Made by a program: the position numbers and the translations under genes. The notes beneath the pieces were generated by a model, which was not told where the DNA came from, made no database searches, and saw only the letters and a list, made by a program, of their open reading frames with translations. DNA of 64,000 nt from KBS50 sp042666615 (GTDB lineage: Bacteria > Actinomycetota > Actinomycetes > Mycobacteriales > Micromonosporaceae), in NCBI RefSeq assembly GCF_042666615.1, contig NZ_JBHTDD010000023.1, forward strand, positions 55,716-119,715, given 5' to 3'. Positions 38,160 through 47,567 of this stretch are shown here, piece after piece; positions within the stretch are counted from its first letter, which is position 1; every line of letters starts with the position of its first letter.

Positions 38160-39148
38160 GCAGCACGTCGTTGACCACCCCCCGTGCCTGGCGGCCCACC
38201 CTGCCCCGCCGGCACGTGCCGGTGCTGGCGACCCTCGCCCTGCTGCTGGTCATGTACGGCATCGGGGTCTCCCAGTACCGGGCGTTCTCCAACGTGCAGG
38301 TCGTCTTCAACGTCTTCATCGACAACGGGTTCCTGCTTGTCGTCGCGGTCGGGATGACCTTCGTGATCCTGACCGGCGGGATCGACCTGTCGGTCGGCTC
38401 GGTGGTCGCCATGACGGCGATGGTGTCGGCCGCGCTGCTGCGGGACGGGATGCCGGCCGCCCTGGTGCTGGTGATCGCGTTGCTGATCGGCCCACTCCTC
38501 GGGTTCCTGATGGGCTGCGCGATCCACTTCTTCGACATCCAGCCGTTCATCGTCACCCTCGCCGGCATGTTCTTCGCCCGGGGCATGTGCACGTTCATCA
38601 GCGACGCGTCCATCCCGATCACCGACGGGTTCTGGACCACCATGTCGCAGCAGCGCATCGGCGATCGTACCGGCAACTTCGTGTCGATAAGCGTGCTGAT
38701 CGCCTTCGTCGTCGTCCTCGTCGCCGCGTACGTGCTGGCCTATACCCGGTTCGGCCGCAACGTGTACGCCATCGGCGGCAACCCGCAGTCGGCACTGTTG
38801 ATGGGGCTGCCGGTGGGCCGGACCCGGATCGCCGTCTACACGGTCAGCGGGTTGTGTTCGGCCATCGGCGGCATCCTGCTGTCGTTCTACACCCTCTCCG
38901 GGGCGCCGTTGATCGCCATCGGCATGGAACTGGACGTGATCGCCGCCGTCGTCATCGGTGGCACGGTGCTCAGCGGCGGGTCAGGTTACGTGTTCGGCAC
39001 GGTCCTCGGCGTGCTGGTGCTGGGCGTCATCCAGACCCTGATCACGTTCGACGGCAGCCTCAACTCCTGGTGGACCAAGATAGTGATCGGCGGGCTGCTC
39101 TTCGCCTTCATCGTTCTGCAGCGCCTCATCGGCATCCGGTTCAAGTGA
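38156..39148 (+). CDS. yjfF: sugar ABC transporter permease (YjfF-like)
   Basis: Second permease of the importer, 330 aa. It shows TFVILTGGIDLSVGSVVAMT near residue 70, FDIQPFIVTLAGMFFARGMC near residue 125 and DVIAAVVIGGTVLSGGSGYV near residue 265, a good fit to YjfF. Predicted eight to ten helices. It overlaps the previous gene by ATGA. The arabinose isomerase gene begins 49 bp downstream in the same operon. Confidence 0.9.
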   Translation: MSSTSLTTPRAWRPTLPRRHVPVLATLALLLVMYGIGVSQYRAFSNVQVVFNVFIDNGFLLVVAVGMTFVILTGGIDLSVGSVVAMTAMVSAALLRDGMPAALVLVIALLIGPLLGFLMGCAIHFFDIQPFIVTLAGMFFARGMCTFISDASIPITDGFWTTMSQQRIGDRTGNFVSISVLIAFVVVLVAAYVLAYTRFGRNVYAIGGNPQSALLMGLPVGRTRIAVYTVSGLCSAIGGILLSFYTLSGAPLIAIGMELDVIAAVVIGGTVLSGGSGYVFGTVLGVLVLGVIQTLITFDGSLNSWWTKIVIGGLLFAFIVLQRLIGIRFK

Positions 39149-39197
39149 CCGTCCGACCGGCGTTCACGTGACCGTCCCACTCGCGGAAGGCAACAAC

Positions 39198-40700
39198 ATG
39201 GCAACGCATCCCCAGCCCGAGGTCTGGTTCCTCACCGGAAGCCAGGGCCTGTACGGCGAGGACACCCTCCGGCAGGTGGCCGACCAGTCCCGGCAGATCG
39301 CCGCGCGGCTGGACGAGTCGCCGGGGATTCCCGTGCGGGTGGTCTGGAAGCCGGTCGTGACCTCCAGCGCGGCCATCCTCGACGTCTGCCGGGACGCGGC
39401 CGCGCAGGGAGCGGTCGGGGTGATCGCCTGGATGCACACCTTCTCGCCGGCCAAGATGTGGATCGCGGGGCTGGACGCGCTGCGGACCCCGCTGCTGCAC
39501 CTGCACACCCAGGCCAACGTCCGGCTCCCCTGGGACGAGATCGACATGGACTTCATGAACCTCAACCAGGCGGCGCACGGGGACCGCGAGTTCGGGTACA
39601 TCCAGACCCGGCTCGGGGTGGCGCGCAAGACCGTCGCCGGTCACGTGACCGACCCGCGGGTGGTCGGGCGGATCGGTGCCTGGGCCCGCGCCGCGATCGG
39701 CTGGTCGGCGGTGCGGTCCCTGCGGCTGGCCCGGTTCGGGGACAACATGCGCGATGTCGCCGTGACCGAGGGCGACAAGGTCGAGGCGGAACTGCGATTC
39801 GGCGTGTCGGTGAACACCTACGGCGTCAACGACCTGGTCACGGCGGTCGACGAGGTGGCCGACGCCCAGGTGGACGACCTGGTCAAGGAGTACGACGACA
39901 CGTACCGGGTCGACTCGCAGTTGCGGCCCGGCGGCCCGCGCCACGACTCGCTGCGTTACGCCGCGCGCCAGGAGATCGGCCTGCGCGCCTTCCTGGACGA
40001 GGGCGGATTCCGGGCCTTCACCACCAACTTCGAGGACCTGGGCGGCCTGCGTCAGCTGCCCGGCATCGCCGTGCAACGGCTGATGGCCGACGGGTACGGC
40101 TTCGGTGGTGAGGGCGACTGGAAGACGTCGGTGCTGGTCCACACCCTGAAGGCGATGGCTGTCGGGTTGCCCGGCGGGACGTCCTTCATGGAGGACTACA
40201 CCTACGACCTCAGCCCCGGCGAGGAGCTGGTGCTCGGTGCCCACATGCTCGAGGTGTGCCCGACGATCGCCGCCGGCGTGCCGACCGTCGAGATCCACCC
40301 GCTCGCCATCGGCGGCCGGGAGGATCCGGTACGGCTGGTCTTCGACGCTGATCCGGGGCCGGCCGTGGTGCTCGGCATGGCGGACCTGGGGGAGCGGTTC
40401 CGGCTCGTGGCCAACGTCGTCGACGTCGTGCCGCCACCCCGGCCGCTGCGCCGGTTGCCGGTGGCCCGGGCGGTCTGGCGGCCCCGTCCCCACCTCACCG
40501 CGTCGGCGGAGGCGTGGATCACGGCCGGCGGACCGCATCACACCGTCTTCTCCCGGGCGCTCGGCGTGGAGGAGCTGCGCGACCTGGCCGAGATGAGCCG
40601 GACCGAACTGGTGGTCATCGACGCCGACACCGAGCCGCACCGGTTCGCCGACGAACTGCGGTGGAATCAGGCGTACTACCGGCTCGCCCGGGGTTTCTGA
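39198..40700 (+). CDS. araA: L-arabinose isomerase
   Basis: Cytoplasmic, manganese-dependent isomerase of 500 aa (same length as E. coli AraA) converting L-arabinose to L-ribulose, the first step of the pathway. Recognisable segments are EVWFLTGSQGLYGEDTL at the N-terminus, GVIAWMHTFSPAKMWIAG, LLHLHTQANVRLPWDEIDMD, GEGDWKTSVLVHTLK (catalytic glutamate region) and FMEDYTYDL (second metal glutamate). GGAAGG (39185-39190) with 7-nt spacing favours the ATG at 39198 over a GTG at 39168. It closes the operon and is followed by a strong terminator. In this operon araA is separated from araB-araD by the importer genes. Confidence 0.95.
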   Translation: MATHPQPEVWFLTGSQGLYGEDTLRQVADQSRQIAARLDESPGIPVRVVWKPVVTSSAAILDVCRDAAAQGAVGVIAWMHTFSPAKMWIAGLDALRTPLLHLHTQANVRLPWDEIDMDFMNLNQAAHGDREFGYIQTRLGVARKTVAGHVTDPRVVGRIGAWARAAIGWSAVRSLRLARFGDNMRDVAVTEGDKVEAELRFGVSVNTYGVNDLVTAVDEVADAQVDDLVKEYDDTYRVDSQLRPGGPRHDSLRYAARQEIGLRAFLDEGGFRAFTTNFEDLGGLRQLPGIAVQRLMADGYGFGGEGDWKTSVLVHTLKAMAVGLPGGTSFMEDYTYDLSPGEELVLGAHMLEVCPTIAAGVPTVEIHPLAIGGREDPVRLVFDADPGPAVVLGMADLGERFRLVANVVDVVPPPRPLRRLPVARAVWRPRPHLTASAEAWITAGGPHHTVFSRALGVEELRDLAEMSRTELVVIDADTEPHRFADELRWNQAYYRLARGF

Positions 40701-40719
40701 CCGCCGGCTGATGACGCAT

Positions 40720-40760
40720 GACGGGTGGCCGCCCGCGCTCCGCGCGGACGGCCACCCGTC
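40720..40760 (+). terminator. terminator of the ara operon
   Basis: GACGGGTGGCCG (40720-40731) pairs perfectly with CGGCCACCCGTC (40749-40760), and an inner CCGCGC/GCGCGG stem with a 3-nt loop continues the hairpin. It begins 20 bp after the araA stop. Confidence 0.85.
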
Positions 40761-40842
40761 CCGTACGTCCGCGCTCCGCCGTGCCATCCCGGTGCGCGGT
40801 CGGGCTGTAGAGACCTTGCGTGTTACGTCTTGACTAACGCAA

Positions 40843-40856
40843 TGTTATCGCTCACA
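40843..40856. promoter_or_regulatory. LacI-family operator, site 6
   Basis: TGTTATCGCTCACA, identical to site 4, fits TGTNANCGNTNACA. It lies 213 bp before the CBM13-GH43 start codon. Confidence 0.8.
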
Positions 40857-40967
40857 GTCAATAGCGAGGGCAATCGATATGCCGGGCCGTTGGGCCCGTC
40901 GCTAGACGCGGTTTGCGGGGGCCGGCGCGACTGACGGGCGGCAGGCGCCGTTTCTGACTCGCGCTGG

Positions 40968-40981
40968 TGTTAACGATCACA
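40968..40981. promoter_or_regulatory. LacI-family operator, site 7
   Basis: TGTTAACGATCACA is the most divergent copy but keeps all fixed positions of TGTNANCGNTNACA. It lies 125 bp downstream of site 6, centre to centre, and 88 bp before the start codon. Confidence 0.75.
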
Positions 40982-41068
40982 CAAGGTGCTCCGCAGGCGT
41001 GCCGGCCCGGAGATCCGGGCCGGGTGGCTTCCCGACGAGCCATTCCAGTCTGTCATCGAAGGAGGATT

Positions 41069-43150
41069 ATGGTTGCCATCGGTGGGTTCCCGCGGGCCGT
41101 GCCGCGTCCGCATGGGTGGTGGTCACGGATGGCCGCCGCCGTGGTGGCGGTGGTGGTAGGTGGTGCCCTGGTGGGCGTCGTGCCGTCACCGGCGTCGGCG
41201 GCGACGGTGGATCCGAACGCCTGGTACGTGCTTGTCAATCGCAACAGTGGCAAGGCGCTGGACCTCTACAACCAGGCGACGAACGACGGGGCCCGGATCA
41301 CCCAGTGGTCGCGTAACAACGGGAACTGGCAGCAGTGGCAGTTCGTCGATTCCGGCGGTGGATACTACCGACTACGGTCCCGACATTCGGGCAAGGTGCT
41401 GGATGTCTACAACTTCTCGACGGCCAACGGCGCGAGCATCGTGCAGTGGGCGGATCACAACGGCACGAATCAGCAATTCCGGTTGGCGGACTCGGACGGC
41501 GGCTACGTGCGGTTGGTGAACCGGAACTCCAACAAGGTGGTGGAGGTGCAGAACGCCTCGACCGCCGACGGGGGCAACATCGTCCAGTACGACGACTTCA
41601 ACGGAGCGCATCAGCAGTGGCAGCTGGTGCGGATGGACGGCCCCGGCACCCCCGGCGGTAACTTCACAAACCCGGTCGTCTGGCAGGACTTCGCCGACGT
41701 CGACATCATCCGGGTCGGCGACGTCTACTACATGTCCGCCTCGACCATGCACTACTCGCCGGGCGCTCCGGTGCTGCGCTCCTGGGACCTGGTGAACTGG
41801 GAGTTCGCCGGGCACTCCGTACCCCGACTGGACTTCGGCGCGAAGTACGACCTACCCAGCGGCAGTCAGGCGTACGTCGACGGCATCTGGGCCTCCACGC
41901 TGAACTACCGGCCCAGCAACCAGACGTTCTACTGGGCCGGCTGCGTCGACTTCGCCCAGACGCACATCTACACCGCCTCCGCCGTCGACGGCACCTGGAG
42001 CCGGCACACCACCCTCCCCAACTGCTACTACGACGCCGGGATGCTTATCGACGACAACGACACCATGTACGTCGCGTACGGCAACGGCACGATCAGCGTG
42101 GCCCAACTGTCCGCCGACGGACGCACCCAGGTGCGGGCCCAGCAGGTGTACCAGACCCCGTCGAGCATCGGCACGCTGGAGGGGGCCCGCTTCTACAAGC
42201 GCAACGGCGCCTACTACATCTGGCTTACCCGGCCGGCCAACGGCCAGTACGTCCTCAAGTCCACAAACGGCCCGTTCGGCCCGTACGAGCAACGGCAGGT
42301 GCTGCTCAACCTGCCAGGACCCATCTCCGGCGGTGGGGTGCCGCACCAGGGCGGCCTGGTGCAGACCCAGAACGGCGCCTGGTACTACATGGCGTTCACC
42401 GACGCGTACCCCGGCGGTCGGATGCCGACGCTGGCGCCGATCACCTGGACCAGTGACGGCTGGCCACAGCTGCAGACCGTCAACGGCGCCTGGGGCCTCA
42501 ACTACCCCAACCCGCTGCCGTCGCGGCCGGTCAAGCCGCTCACCGGCTCCGACACCTTCCCGGGCAGCACGTTGGGCGTCCAGTACGAGTGGAACCACAA
42601 CCCGGACAACAGCCGGTGGTCGGTGAACAACGGGCTGCGCCTGCAGACCGCGTCGGTGACCAACGACCTCTACCGGGCCCGCAACACGCTCACGCACCGG
42701 ATCCAGGGGCCGACCTCGACCGGCACCGTCGAACTGGACTACTCGACCATGCGCGACGGCGACCGGGCGGGGCTGGCGATGCTGCGCGACGCGTCGGCCT
42801 GGATCGGCGTCCGGCGGGACAACGGCGCCACGCGGGTGGTGATGACCAACGGCCTGACCATGGGCAACAACTGGGACACCACGAGTACCGGTACCGAGGT
42901 CGCCAGCGCTCCCGTCTCCGGCGGTCGGATCTGGCTGCGGGCCAACGCCGACATCCGCCCGGGCTCGGGCCGGCAGGCGCGCTTCTCGTACAGCACCGAC
43001 GGGGTCACCTTCACCCCACTGGGTAATGCCCTGACGCTCAACAACAACTGGACGTTCTTCATGGGCTACCGGTTCGGCATGTTCAACTACGCCACCCAGG
43101 CTCTGGGCGGCGCGGTGACGGTCCGCCGGTTCGACCTGACCACACCGTGA
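41069..43150 (+). CDS. secreted CBM13-GH43 glycosidase with C-terminal beta-sandwich
   Basis: Extracellular enzyme of 693 aa, probably an arabinofuranosidase or arabinan/arabinoxylan-active GH43. A signal peptide (cut near ASA/AT, about residue 45) is followed by an N-terminal ricin-type CBM13 (about 48-190, QQWQF and QQFRL repeats), then GH43 (about 198-510) with DFADVDIIRVGDVYYM, YDAGMLIDDNDTMYVAYG and the probable acid glutamate in TLEGARFYKR. The last 170 residues form a DUF1349-like beta-sandwich often seen in this subfamily. AAGGAGG (41059-41065) supports the ATG; the frame extends upstream without an export signal. Two operators upstream make it part of the arabinose regulon. Confidence 0.88.
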   Translation: MVAIGGFPRAVPRPHGWWSRMAAAVVAVVVGGALVGVVPSPASAATVDPNAWYVLVNRNSGKALDLYNQATNDGARITQWSRNNGNWQQWQFVDSGGGYYRLRSRHSGKVLDVYNFSTANGASIVQWADHNGTNQQFRLADSDGGYVRLVNRNSNKVVEVQNASTADGGNIVQYDDFNGAHQQWQLVRMDGPGTPGGNFTNPVVWQDFADVDIIRVGDVYYMSASTMHYSPGAPVLRSWDLVNWEFAGHSVPRLDFGAKYDLPSGSQAYVDGIWASTLNYRPSNQTFYWAGCVDFAQTHIYTASAVDGTWSRHTTLPNCYYDAGMLIDDNDTMYVAYGNGTISVAQLSADGRTQVRAQQVYQTPSSIGTLEGARFYKRNGAYYIWLTRPANGQYVLKSTNGPFGPYEQRQVLLNLPGPISGGGVPHQGGLVQTQNGAWYYMAFTDAYPGGRMPTLAPITWTSDGWPQLQTVNGAWGLNYPNPLPSRPVKPLTGSDTFPGSTLGVQYEWNHNPDNSRWSVNNGLRLQTASVTNDLYRARNTLTHRIQGPTSTGTVELDYSTMRDGDRAGLAMLRDASAWIGVRRDNGATRVVMTNGLTMGNNWDTTSTGTEVASAPVSGGRIWLRANADIRPGSGRQARFSYSTDGVTFTPLGNALTLNNNWTFFMGYRFGMFNYATQALGGAVTVRRFDLTTP

Positions 43151-43611
43151 CCGGGGTCATTCACCCGGGTGACCTGAGGATGTTCGCCGAGAGGTCTGCC
43201 CGCGTTCCGGGCGGACCGCTCGCTCCGGCGGCGCTTCTCGGGTGGCGCGTGCGGTCGTCGGCCGCGAGCACGCCCGGACCGGGTATGCCTCAGAGTCATT
43301 CTCATACCGGGAGGTCTACCGACGAGCACGCCGTTGAGGTCCACCATCAGCCGGTTCTCCGCCGTCACGCGTTCGACGCGGCGGGCCATCAGCAGACGTA
43401 CGGCCCGTCAACATCCGGACACGAGGGTTCCCGTTACCGGTTACGCCACGACGATGACCAGCGGGACGACTGGCGTAGACTGTCGGTGATCCAGTCTCGG
43501 ACCGCCCGGCACACGGGCGTGACGGCTGCGGAAGCGGTTGCGTGTGACGTGACGCCGCTCCCGGGCCGTCGACCGAACGCGGTCGCCGGTGGGCGGGGAA
43601 GTGAGGTGGCC
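43151..43611. other. 461-bp gap before the LacI-family gene
   Basis: No separate gene is supported. The frame of the regulator stays open through it, but the translation (histidine- and arginine-rich) is not protein-like. One inverted repeat, GGTATG with CATACC (43282-43287 and 43303-43308), is visible. No TGTNANCGNTNACA site is present, so autoregulation through that operator is not evident. Confidence 0.5.
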
Positions 43612-44616
43612 GTGCGGGGTCCTGCGATGACGGACGTGGCTCGCCTCGCCGGCGTCTCCCACCAGACGGTGTCCCGGGTCCTCAACGGGCATCCCAACGT
43701 GCGGGAGCAGACCCGGTTGCGGGTCCAGGCGGCGATCGCCGAACTGGGTTACCGGCCCAACCGCGCCGCCCGCGCTCTGGTCACCGGCCGGTCCCAGGTG
43801 ATCGGCGTGGTCGCGCAGAACACCACCCTCTACGGTCCAGCCTCGTTGCTCGCCGCCTTCGAGCAGGCAGCGGCCGAGGCGGGTTTCGCGGTCAGTGTCG
43901 GCAGTGTCCGGGACCTCGACCACCGGTCCATCTCGGCGGTGGTCGAGCGTCACCTGGCGCACCGGGTCGGCGGGGTGGTGGTGATCGCGCCGGTCGAGTC
44001 GGCCGGGGAAGCCCTGGAACGATTGCCCCACGACGTTCCGCTGGTCACCGTGGACGGCGACCCGCGCCGGACAGCGCCTCTGGTGACGGTCGATCAGGTC
44101 GCCGGCGCCCGGGCCGCCACACAGCACCTCCTCGAGGCCGGCCACCGGACGGTCTGGCACGTGTCCGGTCCACCGGACTGGTTCGACAGCGCCGGCCGGA
44201 TCGAGGGCTGGCGGGAGGCGTTGCGGCTGGCCGAGGCCGAGGTGCCACCGTTGGTCCCGGCGGACTGGTCCGCCGCCGCCGGATACCGGTGCGGGCAGAT
44301 GCTGGTCCGGATGCCGGAGGTCACCGCGGTGTTCACCGCCAACGACCATCTGGCGCTCGGCGTGCTGCGGGCGCTGCACGAGCACGGCCGGCGGGTGCCT
44401 GACGACATCAGCGTGGTGGGCTTCGACGACGTGCCGGAGGCCGCGTACTTCATCCCTCCGCTGACCACCGTCCGACCCGACTTCGCCGCGGTCGCCCGGG
44501 CGAGCCTTGACCTGCTGCTCGCCCAGATCGAGTCGGACCCCGCGGGTCCGCTGCGACAGACCATCGCACCGACCCTGATCCCCCGCCGCAGCGTCGGCCC
44601 GCCGCCGCGCCACTGA
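43612..44616 (+). CDS. LacI-family transcriptional repressor, probable arabinose regulator
   Basis: DNA-binding repressor of 334 aa. The N-terminal helix-turn-helix reads MTDVARLAGVSHQTVSRVLN, with the hinge helix YRPNRAARALVTGRS; the sugar-binding core runs from about 65 to 325 and ends in a typical VVGFDDVPEAAYFIPPLTTV. The GTG at 43612 is preferred; GTG 43606 and ATG 43627 are also in frame. It is the only local regulator in the arabinose region, downstream of the last regulon gene on the same strand. LacI proteins bind palindromes with a central CG, the type of site found seven times nearby. Arabinose or a derivative as inducer is inference. Confidence 0.85.
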   Translation: MRGPAMTDVARLAGVSHQTVSRVLNGHPNVREQTRLRVQAAIAELGYRPNRAARALVTGRSQVIGVVAQNTTLYGPASLLAAFEQAAAEAGFAVSVGSVRDLDHRSISAVVERHLAHRVGGVVVIAPVESAGEALERLPHDVPLVTVDGDPRRTAPLVTVDQVAGARAATQHLLEAGHRTVWHVSGPPDWFDSAGRIEGWREALRLAEAEVPPLVPADWSAAAGYRCGQMLVRMPEVTAVFTANDHLALGVLRALHEHGRRVPDDISVVGFDDVPEAAYFIPPLTTVRPDFAAVARASLDLLLAQIESDPAGPLRQTIAPTLIPRRSVGPPPRH

Positions 44617-44624
44617 GCCGCGCC

Positions 44625-44656
44625 GGTACGCCGCGTGCCCGGTACGCCGCGTGCCC
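44625..44656. repeat. 16-bp tandem repeat
   Basis: GGTACGCCGCGTGCCC occurs twice exactly (44625-44640, 44641-44656), followed by two degenerate copies to 44687. It lies right after the LacI-family gene. Confidence 0.7.
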
Positions 44657-44792
44657 GGTGCATGGTGCCCGGTACGGCCCGGTGCCCGGACCGTCGTCGG
44701 TCCGGCCCAGGGCGGATCCGAGTCGCCGGTCGGTCGGGGCGGGGCCGGATGGTCACCGCCCGGGTGGCACCGGCGGCCGAGGTCGAGCCGGG

Positions 44793-45116
44793 CAACTCGC
44801 CGAGCAGACGAACCTCACCACCGGTGCGATCACCAGCATGATCCGCCGGCTGAAGCAGGCCGGCTACGTCACCGCCGAGCGCGACCCCGCCGACCAGCGC
44901 CGGGTCATCATCACGCTGGTGCCAGGCAGCGTCGAGAGCGGCACTCGGTTGTACGCATCCTTCGGCCAGGCGATGGCAGCCGTTGTCAGCGGTTACGGCA
45001 TCGAGGAGTTGCGGCTGCTGGCGCGGCACTACGACGAGATGAGCGCCGTCTACCAGGCTCAACTCGCCGGGCTGCGCCACGATGGGGCGACCGGCGGGGA
45101 CACCGTACGCGATTGA
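44793..45116 (+). pseudogene. MarR-family regulator, N-terminus missing
   Basis: The frame encodes QLAEQTNLTTGAITSMIRRL, KQAGYVTAERDPADQRRVII and a C-terminal helix pair, a clear MarR winged-helix C-terminal two thirds. The dimerisation helices before QLAEQ are absent; upstream in frame is only arginine/glycine-rich translation running into the 16-bp repeats. An ATG at 44658 exists, but the added 45 residues are not MarR-like. The deletion seems linked to the repeats. Confidence 0.6.
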
Positions 45117-45286
45117 CCCGGTGGTGCCGCGACCGAGGCGTCCGGACGGGGGCACCGCTCGCGACTGACCTGCCGCCGAATCGTCTGGACGAGGTCCGGC
45201 GGCGACCAGCCGTCAGCCGCGATCACCGGATGTCGCGCTGTCCAGGGCGGCGCTGGCCGCCTCGTCGGCTGGGTGACGGCACGGGA

Positions 45287-45669
45287 TCACGCGACGCAGA
45301 ACTCGTTGCCCTCGGGGTCCAGCATGACGACATGTCCCAGGACGTCGCCGTACCACTCCTCGCGGACCACCGTCGCGCCGGCGGCCACCAACTGGGGCAC
45401 CCGCTGCCGGATCAGCCGCGCCCGCTCCGCCATGTCCCAGGGACCCAGGCCGGCCACGCGGACGTCGATGTGCATCCGGTTCTTGGCGGTCTTGCCCTCC
45501 GGCACCCTCAGGAAGGCTATTGCGGGCCCCGGCCGTCCGGGTCGACGATCGAGGCGTTGTCGGGCTCGTCGTGCCCAGGCTCCTGGACATAGCCGAGCGC
45601 AACGGCCCAGAAAGTCGCGATCCGCTGGGGATCGTCGGCATCGCAGCCCAGTGTCCAGTGGGTCGCCAT
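45287..45669 (-). pseudogene. VOC-family (glyoxalase-like) protein, one-base frameshift
   Basis: A 128-codon VOC protein is readable in two frames. From ATG 45669 it runs ATHWTLGCDADDPQRIATFW to IVDPDGRGP, then meets a stop at once. After adding one base near 45522-45526 it continues as AIAFLRVPEGKTAKNRMHID and VVMLDPEGNEFCVA to the proper end. Both parts fit actinobacterial VOC proteins, so this is a one-base deletion or a sequence error. It is separated by 149 bp from an intact VOC gene on the other strand, which is only distantly similar. Confidence 0.75.
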
Positions 45670-45818
45670 GGCGCCAACCTACCTCGGCCAGATCCTGGGT
45701 GCGGCTCCCGGCACGCGTTCGTCTCCCGGTGGTGTGGCGACGGCGGTGGTCAGCAGAATGAGATAGCTGGTGAGCATCCAGGGCACCAACCCCAGACTCT
45801 TCAACCCTGAGGACATCC

Positions 45819-46289
45819 ATGACCCACGACCAACCACCACCGCCCCCGGTACGCCAGCTCCGGCTCGTCGTCGAGGCGGAGGACTACGAGGCGGCCCTGT
45901 CCTTCTACCGAGACGTGCTCGGCCTGCCGGAGCAGGCGGCGTTCTCCAGCGGCGGCGGGGCGCGGGTCGCCATCCTGGACGCCGGTCGGGCCACCCTGGA
46001 GATCGTCAACCCGGCGCAGAAGCGCTACATCGACGAGGTGGAGGTGGGGCGCCCGGTGGCGCCGAAGATCCGCGTGGCGTTCGAGGTCGACGACGGGCCG
46101 GCGACGACCGCGCGGCTGGTCGACGCTGGCGCCACCGAGGTGGCGCCGCCGACCGGTACCCCTTGGAAGTCGGTGAACTCGCGACTGGATGCGCCGGCCG
46201 GGCTGCACATCACCGTCTTCCAGGAGACCGCCACCCTGGCGGAGCGCACCAGCGAGCCGGGGTTCGGCACCGAGGGACCGGTCCCGTAG
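45819..46289 (+). CDS. VOC-family protein (glyoxalase/bleomycin resistance type)
   Basis: Cytoplasmic protein of 156 aa with the paired beta-alpha-beta-beta-beta fold: LRLVVEAEDYEAALSFYRDV and LGLPEQAAFSSGGGARVAIL form the first half, IRVAFEVDDGPATTARLVDA and LHITVFQE the second. Putative metal ligands include the final glutamate in VFQE. Substrate cannot be told. GAGGAC is 6 nt before the ATG. Confidence 0.8.
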   Translation: MTHDQPPPPPVRQLRLVVEAEDYEAALSFYRDVLGLPEQAAFSSGGGARVAILDAGRATLEIVNPAQKRYIDEVEVGRPVAPKIRVAFEVDDGPATTARLVDAGATEVAPPTGTPWKSVNSRLDAPAGLHITVFQETATLAERTSEPGFGTEGPVP

Positions 46290-46292
46290 CGG

Positions 46293-47426
46293 TCAGGAGG
46301 GCTGGGTCTGGGAGAAGATGTCGTTTATCGCCTTCTGCCCGGCGGCCCGCTTGTCCGGTGGCGCGATGATCGCGGCCCCCACCTGCCAGTGTTTCGTCAC
46401 GCCGCCGGCCTCGCGGGTGAAGTAGTGGCTGGTGTCCAGCGCGTATCGGCCCTTCTCGGTCGTCGTCTCGTAGTACCAGGTGTCCGGGTCGTGCTGCTTG
46501 GCCTTCGCGCCCGGGTCGAACCACTCGAGGTTCAGCCGGGCGCGCTCGGCCGCGCCGCACCGGTCCGGGCAGGGGCGGAGCATCACGTGCAGCTTCTGGC
46601 CGGGGGTGGGGTTCTTCTCGTCGACGCACTGCCAGAGCCTGGCGTCCGGCAGGTCGATCTCACCGGCCATGCATCCCCAGGTCCCGGGCGTGCGGAAGGC
46701 GAACGGCCAGCCCCTGAAGTCCATCGTCCAGGTGTTCTCACCGGCGGCGAAGGTCGGACCCACGATGGCGCGGGCCGGCACCTGGCGCAGGGTCGGCTCC
46801 TCGCTGCCGCCGGTCGACGGGGCGGTGGGGGCCGACCCGGTGGGGTCCGGCGTGGTCGTTCGGTCGGACGGTGAGGTCGGCTCGGCCGGCACCAGCGGTC
46901 CGGTGGGGAGGGCAGCAGGGTCCCGCGACTCGTCGTCCTGAAGGGCGGCCCAGATCCCCGCCCCACACGCGCAGAGGGCGAGCAACAGTGAGATGGCCAG
47001 CAGGACGATCGTGGCCGCCATGCCGCGGTACTTCTGCGGCGGGGGCCCCAGCGAGCCGCCGATGAAGGCGATCATCGGTGCCCGGTACTCCAGCTCGACC
47101 GTCTGCCCGGGGTGCACCGGCACGGTCGTCTCGGCCACCCCGATCCGCGGCGGCAGCAGATAGGGCACGTGCACGTGCACGTGGTGCTGCCCCGGGGACA
47201 CCGGGACTACGGTCCGGCTCCAACCGGCGGGCACGGCGTGACCGTTCACGGCGAGGTGCGGCTTGAACAGACCGAGGAGGAAGGTCAGGGGCGAGTACCG
47301 GGCGGTCACCGCGATGGCCGTGGCACCCTGGCCGGGGTATCCGCCGGGCGGCGGTCCGCCAGGCCCCGGGGGCGGCGGTCCGCCGGGCCCGGTGGGCCAG
47401 GACGACGGTTGGTGCGGTTGGTACAC
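46293..47426 (-). CDS. membrane protein with proline-rich N-terminus, unknown function
   Basis: Predicted single-pass membrane protein of 377 aa. Residues 1-35 are Pro/Gly-rich; residues 36-118 form a beta-rich cytoplasmic domain (TARYSPLTFLLG, HVHVHVPYLLPPRIG); a membrane helix lies at about 136-161; a Thr/Pro/Ser linker (to about 220) leads to an extracytoplasmic domain with four cysteines (WGCMAG, LWQCVD, PCPDRC). I do not recognise a family for the outer domain. GTG 47426 with CCTCC on the complementary strand at 47434-47438 is the start. It converges with the intact VOC gene. Confidence 0.65.
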   Translation of the reverse strand: MYQPHQPSSWPTGPGGPPPPGPGGPPPGGYPGQGATAIAVTARYSPLTFLLGLFKPHLAVNGHAVPAGWSRTVVPVSPGQHHVHVHVPYLLPPRIGVAETTVPVHPGQTVELEYRAPMIAFIGGSLGPPPQKYRGMAATIVLLAISLLLALCACGAGIWAALQDDESRDPAALPTGPLVPAEPTSPSDRTTTPDPTGSAPTAPSTGGSEEPTLRQVPARAIVGPTFAAGENTWTMDFRGWPFAFRTPGTWGCMAGEIDLPDARLWQCVDEKNPTPGQKLHVMLRPCPDRCGAAERARLNLEWFDPGAKAKQHDPDTWYYETTTEKGRYALDTSHYFTREAGGVTKHWQVGAAIIAPPDKRAAGQKAINDIFSQTQPS

Positions 47427-47567
47427 GGTGTTTCCTCCGCTCGCTGAGCCATGGGCGCACCACATAATCCACCATGGAGACGCCGTCGGGAGCCCCGCAT
47501 CGTACGGCCACGGCGGGTGGTCACGCGAAGCGGTACCAGGCCACGGAACCGGAGCCGCCGTGCCGCT

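Larger units (their letters stand above)
40761..41068. other. 308-bp upstream region of the CBM13-GH43 gene
   Basis: No gene seen. It carries operator sites 6 and 7 and a TTGACT (40830-40835) just before site 6; a matching -10 element is not clear. Confidence 0.5.

Noticed and set aside
43147..43611. N-terminal extension of the LacI-family regulator.
   Set aside because: The frame is open, but the translation is not protein-like and LacI proteins begin at the helix-turn-helix.
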